The notes: generated by a model from the sequence alone, not told the origin. A stretch of DNA of 64,000 nucleotides from CAZLFQ01 sp044229535 (GCA_044229535.1 JBGASU010000001.1:930001-994000), one strand, 5' to 3'. Shown: positions 33,843 to 43,144, counted from the stretch's first letter. Numbers and translations are program-made.

Positions 33843-34988
33843 ATGGCATTTGGCAAACGTGGAAGCGGTGGAATTCGTAAATGGTTTTGGACTATCGACC
33901 ATATATCATTGATTTTATTATTTTCTATAATCTGCGTTGGCGCATTACTAATAGCCTCAGCAAGCCCTGCCGTTGCTGAGCGTATAAAGTTAAACTCATT
34001 CTATTTTGTACATAGGCAACTTTTCTTTCTTGCTGCTTCAATCTTCATAATGATTTTTTTCTCATTATTATCAGAGCGAGCATTACGACGTTTTGTTTTA
34101 ATTGGGTTTGTGACCTGTGCACTGCTACTGGTAGCGGTTTTATTTTTAGGTGATGAAGTCAAAGGCGCAAGAAGATGGATAAACATACTTGGCTTCACCG
34201 TCCAACCTTCTGAATTCATGAAGCCGTTTTATATATTTCTCACGGGATTGATTTTATCTGAAAGATATAATCGCGACCACTTCCCTAGCTTTACTTCATC
34301 TATAATGCTTCATTGCGTAATTATTGGCCTACTAATTCTTCAGCCTGATTTTGGCATGGTAGTAACCTTCACAGCCGTCCTAGCTGGGCAATTTTTCTTG
34401 GCTGGTATTCCGCTTGGCATCATTTTTATAATAGGCTTCATCGCTATAATTGGAGCCTTCGCTGCATATACATTTCTACCTCACGTTGCCCGAAGAGTTG
34501 ACAACTTCTTAAACCCTGAAACAACAGAAAATTACCAAGTTGATAAATCTCTTGAAGCCTATATAAATGGCGGGTTATTTGGCAAAGGCCCTGGTGAAGG
34601 GACTGTAAAAGCACATCTACCAGATTCGCATGCAGACTTCATTTTTGCAGTGGCTGGCGAAGAACTGGGAGCTATCTTTTGCAGCTTAATACTGATCTTA
34701 TTTCTAGCTTTTATAATCAGAGCAATTTTCCAAATTGCTAAGCTTGAAAATTTATTTAAAATCTATACTTGCGGTGGAATTATTATGCTGTTCACCTTAC
34801 AGACTGCTTTTAATGTAGGAGTAACATTACATCTATTCCCAACCAAAGGAATGACTCTACCATTCATAAGCTATGGTGGCTCATCAGTACTATCTTTTGC
34901 AATAGCATTTGGAATTTTCTTAAACTTAACAAAAAATTATTATACTATAAATACAGGTAAAGAACCAATTCTTCATAAAAAACAATAA
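33843..34988 (+). CDS. ftsW: Septal peptidoglycan glycosyltransferase FtsW
   Basis: 381 aa from the ATG at 33843; the open frame begins at 33777, but the family starts close to IRKWFWTIDH. This SEDS-family enzyme polymerises lipid II at the division site with FtsI. Ten membrane segments are visible. Conserved stretches are GARRWINILGFTVQPSEFMK, ILQPDFGM, YQVDKSLEAYINGGLFGKGPG, LPDSHADFIFAVAGEELG and LPFISYGGSS. FtsW rather than RodA is suggested by the basic N-terminal lead (KRGSGGIRKWFWTIDH). A TATAAT at 33791-33796 may be its -10 box. Confidence 0.93.
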   Translation: MAFGKRGSGGIRKWFWTIDHISLILLFSIICVGALLIASASPAVAERIKLNSFYFVHRQLFFLAASIFIMIFFSLLSERALRRFVLIGFVTCALLLVAVLFLGDEVKGARRWINILGFTVQPSEFMKPFYIFLTGLILSERYNRDHFPSFTSSIMLHCVIIGLLILQPDFGMVVTFTAVLAGQFFLAGIPLGIIFIIGFIAIIGAFAAYTFLPHVARRVDNFLNPETTENYQVDKSLEAYINGGLFGKGPGEGTVKAHLPDSHADFIFAVAGEELGAIFCSLILILFLAFIIRAIFQIAKLENLFKIYTCGGIIMLFTLQTAFNVGVTLHLFPTKGMTLPFISYGGSSVLSFAIAFGIFLNLTKNYYTINTGKEPILHKKQ

Positions 34989-35614
34989 TGCTGCCTTGGC
35001 GATTAGAAGAAATAAAATTTGGACAACAGTACAAAACTGCTATAGCGGTTTCAACCGCAACACATATTGTCATCTTTCTTATTACTATTCTTATAGGGCA
35101 GCTATCCATATGGGCCTTCAACAGCAAAGTTTTAGAAATTATAAAAACTGATCCAATAGATGTTGAGCTAGTAAATATGATTCCAGACCGAGTTGAACCA
35201 GCTGCATTGATAGAAAAACAGCAGCCGATTTTTGTAAATCCCATACCTTTGGAATCAAATGTCTCTGATGCTCTACCTATTATAAAAGAACCAGAAGCAT
35301 TACCAATTGAGCGAACTATGCCAGAAAATATTGCAGTAGTACAAAAATATGAACAGCTACTTTCTAAACACTTCGCATCTGTTTTACCAAAGCTACCAAA
35401 AGATCTTCTTTTACCTGAAAAAATTTACTTATGGGTAAAAATCGACAAATCTGGGAATATATACGACTATGGCTTCAAACCGACACCAAAAGATCCTAAA
35501 ACTTTGAATTTTCTTGATGCAGCGGTATCTCAAGCCACACCCGTTCCAACACCACCTGCAACCGATTTCATAAACTTATATACTCAATACTTAATCCCCT
35601 TAAATTTCCGTTAA
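34988..35614 (+). CDS. TonB/TolA-like envelope protein
   Basis: 208 aa. It has one N-terminal membrane anchor (residues about 20-40, AVSTATHIVIFLITILIGQL), a Pro- and Glu-rich periplasmic linker (about 60-115) and a C-terminal domain with YLWVKIDKSGNIYDYGFKP and ending in IPLNFR, like the TonB/TolA C-terminal fold. Such proteins couple inner-membrane proton force to the outer membrane (TonB) or brace it at division (Tol). Its start overlaps the ftsW stop by one base, favouring a division or Tol-type role. No exbBD or tolQR neighbours are seen. Confidence 0.6.
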   Translation: MLPWRLEEIKFGQQYKTAIAVSTATHIVIFLITILIGQLSIWAFNSKVLEIIKTDPIDVELVNMIPDRVEPAALIEKQQPIFVNPIPLESNVSDALPIIKEPEALPIERTMPENIAVVQKYEQLLSKHFASVLPKLPKDLLLPEKIYLWVKIDKSGNIYDYGFKPTPKDPKTLNFLDAAVSQATPVPTPPATDFINLYTQYLIPLNFR

Positions 35615-35671
35615 CAGTTGAAACACTTAGATAAACTCTGTATCATGTATTCATTAAATCAGGAAGCTAGT

Positions 35672-36676
35672 ATGTCTATAAAAGTTGCAATAAATGGATT
35701 TGGTAGGATTGGGAAATGCATTCTTAGAGCTTATGCAGAAGGAAGCTTCCCAGAAATAGAGGTAGTGGGAATTAATATTGGTTTCGGTGATTTAGAATCG
35801 GAGTTTCATTTCTTAAAATATGACTCCACTCATGGAATTTTTGCAAATCTAAAAAACACACATGGCCACATTGATTTTGGTAAAGGCAAGATTCCGGTAA
35901 TAGTTGAACCAGATCCTAAAAAACTTCCGTGGGGTAAGATGGGTGTGGACATTGTTCTGGAGTGTACTGGTGCATTTACTAAAAAATCACAAGCTATTCA
36001 GCATATCAAGGCTGGAGCCAAAAAAGTGATAGTTTCAGCTCCTTGCGAAGAAGCAGATGCAACTATAGTTTACGGGGTGAATGAAAATAAATTAGCAGCG
36101 GAGCATCAGGTTATCTCAATTGGCTCTTGCACAACTAACTGTTTAGCGCCAATGGCTAAAATTTTTAATGATGCAGTGGGCATTGAATCTGGCTTTATGA
36201 CAACAATCCATGCTTACACAAACGATCAAAGACTGCTAGACTCACACCATAAAGATAAACGCAGAGCTCGTGCTGCTGCTCTTTCTATGATACCATCCTC
36301 AACTGGCGCAGCAAAAGCTTTAGGGTTAGTTCTACCAGAACTTGCTGGAAAGATGGATGGTGTTTCTATAAGAGTTCCAACCCCTAATGTTTCTTTTGTA
36401 GATCTTAAGTTCAATGCAAAGCGCGATACTACCGTATCAGAGCTAAATAAAATATTTAAAGATTCACTCAAAGGAAATTTAGCAAAAATTGCGAATTATA
36501 TTGATGAGGAATTAGTATCAATAGATTTCAATCACAATCCTGCAAGCTGCTCTTTCGATTCAACTCAAACAAAAGTTATAAGTAACCGTATGTGTAGAGT
36601 AGCTGCTTGGTATGATAATGAGTGGGGCTTCTCAAACAGAATGCTAGATATCACCAAAATATTTGGCAAGCTATGA
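35672..36676 (+). CDS. gap: Glyceraldehyde-3-phosphate dehydrogenase
   Basis: 334 aa from the ATG at 35672, with AGGA seven bases upstream; the frame extends to 35618 but adds a non-family lead. The enzyme interconverts glyceraldehyde-3-phosphate and 1,3-bisphosphoglycerate. NGFGRIGK is the dinucleotide loop, SIGSCTTNCLAPM carries the catalytic Cys153 and TIHAYTNDQ the His. Strand 2 ends in VVGINIGF where NAD-dependent enzymes have Asn-Asp, so Ile36 replaces the Asp that binds the ribose and shuns NADP. This suggests NADP use and a biosynthetic (gluconeogenic) direction. Its stop overlaps the pgk start (ATGA). Confidence 0.95.
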   Translation: MSIKVAINGFGRIGKCILRAYAEGSFPEIEVVGINIGFGDLESEFHFLKYDSTHGIFANLKNTHGHIDFGKGKIPVIVEPDPKKLPWGKMGVDIVLECTGAFTKKSQAIQHIKAGAKKVIVSAPCEEADATIVYGVNENKLAAEHQVISIGSCTTNCLAPMAKIFNDAVGIESGFMTTIHAYTNDQRLLDSHHKDKRRARAAALSMIPSSTGAAKALGLVLPELAGKMDGVSIRVPTPNVSFVDLKFNAKRDTTVSELNKIFKDSLKGNLAKIANYIDEELVSIDFNHNPASCSFDSTQTKVISNRMCRVAAWYDNEWGFSNRMLDITKIFGKL

Positions 36677-37839
36677 AATCTTTTATAGATCTTGATCTAA
36701 AAGGAAAGCGAGTGTTGTTAAGAGCAGATCTTAATGTGCCTGCTACAAATGGAGTTATTGAAGATTACACTCGTATTACACGGCTTAAACCAACAATCGA
36801 CCTACTGGTTAAAAAAGGCGCAAAGATAATTTTAATATCGCATTTTGATAGACCTGAAGGAAAAAGAGTTCCGAGCATGTCACTAGCATTCATGCCCAAA
36901 GAGCTATCTAAAATTTATGGCGTGCCAGTTAGTTTTTCTGATGAGATAGTAGGAAAATTTGTTTTACCTAAAACTAGTAATTTAGCTAGTGGTGAGATTT
37001 TACTAGTAGAAAACTTAAGGTTCGACGCACGTGAAGAAAAAAATGATTCAGAATTCGCTCAAGAACTTGCTAATCTTGGAGATATTTATATAAACGATGC
37101 TTTTGCATGCTCACATAGAGCGCACGCTTCAATAGCTGCGATTACAAAATTTTTACCCTCATATGCAGGACTATTGCTTTTAGAAGAAGTTACAAACTTA
37201 GAAAAAACTCTTAATGGGTCTGCAAAGCCAAATATTGCTATTGTTGGTGGAAAAAAAGTTTCAACTAAATTCCCTATACTTAATAACCTTTCTAAAAAAG
37301 TTGATTACTTGGTCATTGGGGGAGCCATGGCGAACACTTTTGTTAAAGCTATGGGCAAAGAAATTGGTAGCTCTTATTACGAGCTTGAACTAGTTGATGC
37401 TGCTAAAAAATTCATTAATGAATCTTCCTGTAAAGTAATCATACCAAAAGATTTTATCGTGGCAAAAAAAGAAGGTGATATTTTTGTCAATCCCCAAGAG
37501 AAAGAGATAAGTCAAATTACTAATGAAGATGTTATTCTAGACATAGGCAGCAAGACTGTTAAAGAAATCACAAATATTTTGGAAAAATCAAAGTGTGTGA
37601 TGTGGAATGGGCCGCTAGGTATGTATGAAGATGCGCGCTTTGCACAAGGCACAAACAAAGTGGCAGAAGCTATTTCTAAGTTAGAAATTACTAGCGTTGC
37701 TGGTGGTGGTGATATTGTTGCTGCTTTAGAAAAAACAAACCTTGCTAAGCACTTCACTTACATCTCAACTGCTGGTGGCGCGTTTTTGGAATGGCTTGAA
37801 GGAAAAGAATTGCCGGGAATAACCGCGCTTCTAAAGTGA
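36673..37839 (+). CDS. pgk: Phosphoglycerate kinase
   Basis: 388 aa from the ATG at 36673, which overlaps the gap stop. It interconverts 1,3-bisphosphoglycerate and 3-phosphoglycerate with ATP. KRVLLRADLNVP is the N-terminal signature, ISHFDRPEGKR and DAFACSHRAHAS hold the substrate-binding basic residues, and WNGPLGMYED with GGGDIVAAL are the nucleotide-side motifs. gap and pgk are one operon. No pyruvate kinase is in the window. Its last 9 bases overlap the convergent gene. Confidence 0.96.
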   Translation: MKSFIDLDLKGKRVLLRADLNVPATNGVIEDYTRITRLKPTIDLLVKKGAKIILISHFDRPEGKRVPSMSLAFMPKELSKIYGVPVSFSDEIVGKFVLPKTSNLASGEILLVENLRFDAREEKNDSEFAQELANLGDIYINDAFACSHRAHASIAAITKFLPSYAGLLLLEEVTNLEKTLNGSAKPNIAIVGGKKVSTKFPILNNLSKKVDYLVIGGAMANTFVKAMGKEIGSSYYELELVDAAKKFINESSCKVIIPKDFIVAKKEGDIFVNPQEKEISQITNEDVILDIGSKTVKEITNILEKSKCVMWNGPLGMYEDARFAQGTNKVAEAISKLEITSVAGGGDIVAALEKTNLAKHFTYISTAGGAFLEWLEGKELPGITALLK

Positions 37840-38523
37840 TTTTTGGTGAGCATTAGATTGTACATCTAACATTCTTGAAAATGTCTTATTAGGATCAAAC
37901 CGACACATTTCTATTCGGGCTTTTCCTATAGCCATACTAGGTATGGCTGCCGCAGTATGAATAAAGGTAAATATAGTATTTACTGTCTCATCAAAACCAG
38001 CTAGCGCTTTGCTTACTAATAAATTTACTTCTAAAGTTTTTTCTTGAAATGAATTAACTATTTTCACTCTTTGATCAGATATTAATGATTCAAAATGTGT
38101 AATATGCTTTTTAAATTGTTCAGTTATATAGTTGTAATGCAGCTCATTGGTCACGCCTATAACTGCGAGATGTATATCAGAGTTATCTGCTAACGCCCGA
38201 AAAACACCGAAACTTCTAGAGTTATAGCTCACTTCGCACATCGCATTCCAAGCAGCCTTAATTTCTTGATCAGTTGCTTTTGTAGATATTTTATCTTTTA
38301 AAAATTGAATAAATTCGGGGGTAGTCATTTCACCTTTTTTATATTTGGCAATATTACCACCAAACCAAGTATCGTACTGTAGCTTGCAAGCTGTCATTAC
38401 CCAATGAGCTGGATAAATAGGTAACCAACTATCTCGAGCTGATAACTTTGCTAATTCTGAAATTGATTTCTTTATATCTGATCCAATCAACTGACCTAAA
38501 GCCATTAGTGCAACTTTCGCCAT
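37831..38523 (-). CDS. HAD-like protein lacking the catalytic Asp motif
   Basis: 230 aa. Residues about 60-130 resemble the cap and following strand of subfamily I HAD hydrolases: KYKKGEMTTPEFIQFLKDKI with a DQEIKAAWNAMCEV helix, then IHLAVIGVTNELHYNYI in place of the motif II strand. The usual N-terminal DxDx(T/V) nucleophile motif is missing; the N-terminus reads VALMALGQLIGSDIKKSI. It may be a non-catalytic HAD relative or something else with a similar helix pattern. It follows pheS by 12 bases on the same strand, where pheT would normally be. Confidence 0.45.
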   Translation of the reverse strand: MAKVALMALGQLIGSDIKKSISELAKLSARDSWLPIYPAHWVMTACKLQYDTWFGGNIAKYKKGEMTTPEFIQFLKDKISTKATDQEIKAAWNAMCEVSYNSRSFGVFRALADNSDIHLAVIGVTNELHYNYITEQFKKHITHFESLISDQRVKIVNSFQEKTLEVNLLVSKALAGFDETVNTIFTFIHTAAAIPSMAIGKARIEMCRFDPNKTFSRMLDVQSNAHQKSL

Positions 38524-38535
38524 ATATACCTCTAA

Positions 38536-39561
38536 TTAAAAACCGTAATGTTTCAGCCAACGTAGATCACTTTCAAACATCGATCTTAAGTCAGGAATGT
38601 TATATTTCAACATTGTTATTCTATCTAAACCTATACCAAAAGCGAAGCCTTGGTATTCGTTAGGATCAATCCCAACATTTTTTAGAACGTTTGGATGTAC
38701 CATGCCGCAACCTAATATCTCTAACCAATCGTTACCTTGGCCAATCTTTAGATCGTTCTTGTTACTACGATCGCACTTAACATCAACCTCCGCTGAAGGC
38801 TCAGTAAAAGGGAAATAGCTAGGACGAAGTCTAATAGGTGCTTCTTTAACATCGAAGAATAGTTTCAAAAATGTTTCTATGGTGTTTTTCATGTGACCCA
38901 TTGTCACATTCTTATCGACATATAAACACTCAACTTGGTGAAACATTGGTGTGTGGGTAGCATCATCTTCAGAACGGTAAACCCTACCTAGTGATATCAC
39001 TTTATGTGGAGGTTTATTATTCTGCATATGACGAATCTGCACGTTAGATGTATGTGTACGAAGTACATCACCTTTTGTACCATCTAAATAAAAGGTATCC
39101 TGCATTTGGCGTGCTGGGTGGTTAGCTGGCAAGTTCAAAGCTGTGAAATTATGCCAATCATCTTCTAAATCTGGCCCTTCGGCAACTTCAAAGCCCATGT
39201 AGGCAAAAATTTCTTTTACGTCGGAAATTACTTTGGCAATTGGGTGCAATTTGCCAACTTTATAATCTCTAGGGTTTATTGTGATGTCGATTGATTCATT
39301 AGCTAGCTTTTGATTCAGCTCTGCATCTTCTAGATTAAATTTTAATGAATCTATTTTTTGGCTGATAACTTCTTTTAATTGATTAACAGAAGCGCCAAAC
39401 GATTTTTTTTCTTCAACAGGCAAGTTAGCAATTTGCTTCATTTGCTCAGTTAGCAGGCCGCTTTTACCCAAAAAAGAAACCCGCATCAACTCCAAATCTT
39501 GTAACGAATTAACTTTCGCTATTTTTTCTTCGAAGTCTTTGCGGATTGCTTCTATAGACAT
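38536..39561 (-). CDS. pheS: Phenylalanine--tRNA ligase alpha subunit
   Basis: 341 aa. With PheT it forms the alpha2-beta2 enzyme that charges tRNA-Phe. An N-terminal coiled coil (residues about 1-85) binds tRNA, then the class II core shows HPARQMQDTFYL, LRTHTSNVQIRHM (motif 2 region), SLGRVYRSEDDATHTPMFHQ, RPSYFPFTEPSAEVDV and GFAFGIGLDRITML (motif 3). It lies downstream of rpmI and rplT as in many bacteria, but pheT does not follow. Confidence 0.97.
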   Translation of the reverse strand: MSIEAIRKDFEEKIAKVNSLQDLELMRVSFLGKSGLLTEQMKQIANLPVEEKKSFGASVNQLKEVISQKIDSLKFNLEDAELNQKLANESIDITINPRDYKVGKLHPIAKVISDVKEIFAYMGFEVAEGPDLEDDWHNFTALNLPANHPARQMQDTFYLDGTKGDVLRTHTSNVQIRHMQNNKPPHKVISLGRVYRSEDDATHTPMFHQVECLYVDKNVTMGHMKNTIETFLKLFFDVKEAPIRLRPSYFPFTEPSAEVDVKCDRSNKNDLKIGQGNDWLEILGCGMVHPNVLKNVGIDPNEYQGFAFGIGLDRITMLKYNIPDLRSMFESDLRWLKHYGF

Positions 39562-39576
39562 AATTACCTATTTTAC

Positions 39577-39942
39577 TTATGCAGCTTTAGACAAACCTTT
39601 TTTAGCTGATTCAATTACTTTTGCAAATGCCTCAGGTTGATGGATTGCCATCTCTGAAAGCATTTTACGATTCAGATCAATTCCTGATACTTTCAATCCG
39701 TTGATGAATTGAGAGTATACCATGCCGTGTTCTCTAACAGCAGCATTGATCCTTTGAATCCAAAGGCCTCTGAAATCTCTTTTCTTACGACGTCTGTCTT
39801 TATATGCATAACGCAACGCCTTTTCTACTTTCTCAATTGCAACGCGAATACAATTTTTAGCACGGCCTCTATAGCCTTTTGCCATCTTTAATACTTTTTT
39901 GTGACGCGCTCTTGAGGTGACCCCTCTTTTTACTCTAGCCAT
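39577..39942 (-). CDS. rplT: 50S ribosomal protein L20
   Basis: 121 aa. A very basic N-terminal helix (ARVKRGVTSRARHKKVLKMA, then KGYRGRAKN) is followed by YAYKDRRRKKRDFRGLWIQR, INAAVREHGMVYSQFI and the globular end LNRKMLSEMAIHQPEAFAKV. L20 binds 23S rRNA early in 50S assembly and often represses its own operon. It lies 22 bases after rpmI and 15 before pheS. Confidence 0.98.
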   Translation of the reverse strand: MARVKRGVTSRARHKKVLKMAKGYRGRAKNCIRVAIEKVEKALRYAYKDRRRKKRDFRGLWIQRINAAVREHGMVYSQFINGLKVSGIDLNRKMLSEMAIHQPEAFAKVIESAKKGLSKAA

Positions 39943-39964
39943 TTTTAAACTCCACTAATTAAAA

Positions 39965-40165
39965 TTATAAACCGTAAGGTATGAATTGCTTAACTCTTTT
40001 AGCTTCCATATCAGGCAGAACTGTCGTACCTCTCTGATTCCTAAGCTGTCTTTTGCTTCTCTTACGCATGTTGTGTTGTTTGTTAGCTTGGCTAGACTTT
40101 ACTTTTCCAGTACCAGTAACTTTGAAGCGTTTTTTAACGCTACTTTTTGTTTTCATTTTTGGCAT
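39965..40165 (-). CDS. rpmI: 50S ribosomal protein L35
   Basis: 66 aa, with the family pattern KMKTKSSVKKRFKVTGTGKV, AGKANKQHN-like SQANKQHNMRKRSKRQ and VLPDMEAKRVKQFIPYGL. GGAG stands 6 bases before the start. It is the first gene of an rpmI-rplT-pheS unit; infC, which often precedes it, is about 19 kb away behind thrS. Confidence 0.98.
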   Translation of the reverse strand: MPKMKTKSSVKKRFKVTGTGKVKSSQANKQHNMRKRSKRQLRNQRGTTVLPDMEAKRVKQFIPYGL

Positions 40166-40254
40166 TTTAATCTCCGATTTTTAGTTATCTCCCTATCTTT
40201 CAAGGGTGCACTACAGGCATGCCCAAATTAGCCTATAACGCTTTTGTTTGGATA

Positions 40255-40283
40255 CTTATACAGCAATTAGCCTAAACTATCAA
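40255..40283 (-). promoter_or_regulatory. Sigma70-type promoter of the rpmI-rplT-pheS operon
   Basis: On the minus strand TTGATA (40283-40278) and TATAAG (40260-40255) are separated by exactly 17 bases, in the 126-base gap between ftsH and rpmI. Transcription would start near 40248, giving a leader of about 80 bases before rpmI, long enough for L20-type autoregulation, though no clear leader fold was found. Confidence 0.55.
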
Positions 40284-40291
40284 GACTAAAC

Positions 40292-42244
40292 TCAAGCCCC
40301 TTGAGGATTATCACTCTCTGTTGGTGTAACCTTCGGTTTTTTCTTGCCACTAGTAGGAACTGAAGGTGTATCAATAGTATCTACTACGTTGTTTTGCGAT
40401 CTATCAATAGCTTTACCAGCAATTAAATCTTTAATCTCTTCCCCTGAAAGCGTTTCATATTCAAGAAGATTATTGGCAAGCAAGTGAAGTTTATCCATAT
40501 GCTCAGTCAAAATTTTAGTAGCTGTTGTATAACCTTCATCAACAAACTTCCTAACTTCAGCGTCAATTGTGGCAGCCAAACTATCCGAACGTTTGTTTTC
40601 ATGTCCTAAAGAATGTCCTAAGAACACTTCTTCACGCTCATCACCAACAAGAACTGGGCCGATGGCATCACTCATACCCCATTGGGTAACCATTCTACGA
40701 GCCAAGCTTGTTGCCATTTTAATATCTGATGATGCGCCACTTGTAACTTTGTCATAGCCGAATATTAATTCTTCAGCAACACGACCGCCCATTGCAACAG
40801 CGATATCAGCTTTAAGTCTTTCGCGGGTCATTGAGAATCTATCATCTTCAGGCAACCTCATCACCATCCCCAAAGCCCTACCTCTTGGAATGATTGTAGC
40901 TTTGTGAATTGGGTCTGATGCTGGCATAAAGACTGTAACAATAGCATGTCCACCTTCGTGATATGCAGTAAGTCTTTTTTCTTCATCTTTCATAACCATA
41001 GATTTGCGTTCAACACCCATCATGACCTTGTCCTTGGCATTCTCTAAATCTTGCATAGTTACGATATTCTTATTCTGACGAGCGGCAAGTAGCGCAGCTT
41101 CGTTAACTAAATTTGCCAAGTCAGCACCTGAGAAACCAGGCGTCCCTCGTGCTACAACCGTCAAATCGACATCTGGTCCAACTTTAATTTTCTTTATATG
41201 CACACTCAGAATTTGGGTGCGACCCTTTATATCAGGGTTTGAAACAACTATTTGCCTATCGAACCTACCAGGTCTTAGTAATGCTGGGTCAAGCACGTCT
41301 GGGCGGTTGGTTGCGGCGATTACTATAACCCCTTCATTGGTAGCAAAACCATCCATCTCAACAAGCATTTGGTTAAGTGTTTGTTCACGCTCATCGTTAC
41401 CACCACCAAGACCTGCACCTCTATGACGGCCAACTGCATCGATCTCATCGATGAAGATAATACATGGCGCATGCTTCTTAGCTTGGTCGAACATGTCTCT
41501 AACACGACTTGCACCAACGCCAACAAACATCTCAACGAAATCTGAGCCTGAAATACTGAAAAATGGCACCTTCGCCTCCCCTGCAATTGCTTTTGCAAGT
41601 AATGTTTTACCTGTTCCAGGCGAGCCTACTAATAAACAGCCTTTAGGGATTTTACCGCCAAGTTTTTGGAATTTTTGTGGATCTTTTAAGAAGTCGACGA
41701 TCTCTTTTAATTCTTCTTTCGCCTCATCAACACCCGCAACATCTGCGAATGTGATATTGTTATTTTTTTCTGAAATCATTTTAGCTTTAGACTTCCCAAA
41801 GCTCATGGCCTTCCCACCACCACCTTGCACTTGCTTAATTAAGTAAAACCATACCACAGCTATTATAATTAACGGCAACCATGATAAAAAGAAGCTCATG
41901 AAAGCCCCTGAAGAACTTTCAAGAGGCACCACCTCTATTTTCACGTTTTGAGTTGAAAGCTTGTCTATCAAATTAGGGTAATTAGGAGCAAGCGTTGAAA
42001 AATGCGTTCCATCAGAGAATTTACCGTCAATTTGACCACCTCTAATAGTAACTTCAGTAACTTGACCATTTTGCACGCGCGATAAAAACTCAGAGAACGC
42101 AACTTTAGAACCAGCCATGTGCGCACCATTGTACGCATCATAAACAAACAAGATTAGCATAGCTACTGCAAGCCATATCATGATTCTTTTTGCAAAATCA
42201 TTACCGTTGTTATTACCACTACCCTTATTAAATCTTTTTTTCAT
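40292..42244 (-). CDS. ftsH: ATP-dependent zinc metalloprotease FtsH
   Basis: 650 aa inner-membrane AAA+ protease that degrades membrane and short-lived cytosolic proteins such as LpxC and sigma32. Two N-terminal membrane segments (residues about 17-38 and 115-135) flank a small periplasmic domain. Walker A is VGSPGTGKTLLAKAIAGE, Walker B IIFIDEIDAVGRHRG, the arginine finger region RPDVLDPALLRPGRFDRQI and the zinc site AYHEGGHAIV. The C-terminal tail is basic and Pro-rich. In this bacterium LpxC is also present, so the LpxC turnover link may hold. It is downstream of ppsR on the same strand. Confidence 0.97.
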   Translation of the reverse strand: MKKRFNKGSGNNNGNDFAKRIMIWLAVAMLILFVYDAYNGAHMAGSKVAFSEFLSRVQNGQVTEVTIRGGQIDGKFSDGTHFSTLAPNYPNLIDKLSTQNVKIEVVPLESSSGAFMSFFLSWLPLIIIAVVWFYLIKQVQGGGGKAMSFGKSKAKMISEKNNNITFADVAGVDEAKEELKEIVDFLKDPQKFQKLGGKIPKGCLLVGSPGTGKTLLAKAIAGEAKVPFFSISGSDFVEMFVGVGASRVRDMFDQAKKHAPCIIFIDEIDAVGRHRGAGLGGGNDEREQTLNQMLVEMDGFATNEGVIVIAATNRPDVLDPALLRPGRFDRQIVVSNPDIKGRTQILSVHIKKIKVGPDVDLTVVARGTPGFSGADLANLVNEAALLAARQNKNIVTMQDLENAKDKVMMGVERKSMVMKDEEKRLTAYHEGGHAIVTVFMPASDPIHKATIIPRGRALGMVMRLPEDDRFSMTRERLKADIAVAMGGRVAEELIFGYDKVTSGASSDIKMATSLARRMVTQWGMSDAIGPVLVGDEREEVFLGHSLGHENKRSDSLAATIDAEVRKFVDEGYTTATKILTEHMDKLHLLANNLLEYETLSGEEIKDLIAGKAIDRSQNNVVDTIDTPSVPTSGKKKPKVTPTESDNPQGA

Positions 42245-42301
42245 AATAAAATTACTTTTTAACGCCGTTTAAATTCCAATATAACATGACTCCTTTTGTA
42301 A

Positions 42302-43144
42302 TTACCAGCCAAACGTCTGTCTAGCGCCAACTTTTTCAAAGTACATATTTATAATTTCTGCCGATGTTTCTTCAATTGCCTTACCTGTTACATCGATAAA
42401 AGGCCAGTTATTTTCGGCAATTATTTGCCTAACTTCCCTGATCTCCTCACGTATAGCATGGTCATCAGTATAATCTTTTGCAAAAGTATCGCTTTTTAGA
42501 TAAGTCAATCGCGCTGCTCTAATCTGCTTCAATCTTTCTGGAGATATTACTAAACCAATAACCAAGGGTTTAATAATATCTTTAGGGGTTACACCTAAAC
42601 CGACATTCTTTATATAGGGTACATTTGCAACTTTTAAACCCCTTTGTGCCAAATAAAATGTCGTAGGACTTTTCGAGGATCTTGAGACACCAACCAACAC
42701 AATATCAGCATCATTAATATCATGCAAAGATTGCCCATCATCATGATTAATTGCGAAATTTATAGCCTCTATCCTGCTAAAATATTTCTCCGATAAATCT
42801 GAATGCTTTGCTCCAGAAACATGAATTGACGCTTTCACCCCCAAATGCTCAACAAATTCTTCGATAACATGTGTTATGGCAGGAATACATTTGGCGCCTG
42901 CTTTTGTACACTTATCTTTCATATACTGACGCAGTTTATCGTCTGCTACAGTGAAAAGCACCACCCCTGGTTTTTGCGTTATATCCTCAGCTAATTTATC
43001 TATTTGATTGAAAGACCTTACCATTGGCCACATGTATTTTTCAACTTTAAGGTCAGCAAATTGCGCAACAACAGCACTGCTTACCGAGATCACAGTCTCA
43101 CCAGAAGAATCAGAGACTAAATACAAATTTAAGGTATGGGTCAT
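42302..43144 (-). CDS. ppsR: Pyruvate, phosphate dikinase regulatory protein (kinase/pyrophosphorylase)
   Basis: 280 aa DUF299 protein. It switches pyruvate phosphate dikinase (or PEP synthase) off by ADP-dependent phosphorylation and on again by phosphate-dependent dephosphorylation. The N-terminal LYLVSDSSGETVISV, the P-loop VGVSRSSKSPTT (residues 151-162) and VPYIKNVGLGVTPKDI are family signatures. It implies a PPDK gene elsewhere and supports PEP formation for gluconeogenesis with gap, pgk and glpX. There is no Shine-Dalgarno sequence. An inverted repeat lies 41-54 bases upstream. Confidence 0.94.
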   Translation of the reverse strand: MTHTLNLYLVSDSSGETVISVSSAVVAQFADLKVEKYMWPMVRSFNQIDKLAEDITQKPGVVLFTVADDKLRQYMKDKCTKAGAKCIPAITHVIEEFVEHLGVKASIHVSGAKHSDLSEKYFSRIEAINFAINHDDGQSLHDINDADIVLVGVSRSSKSPTTFYLAQRGLKVANVPYIKNVGLGVTPKDIIKPLVIGLVISPERLKQIRAARLTYLKSDTFAKDYTDDHAIREEIREVRQIIAENNWPFIDVTGKAIEETSAEIINMYFEKVGARQTFGW

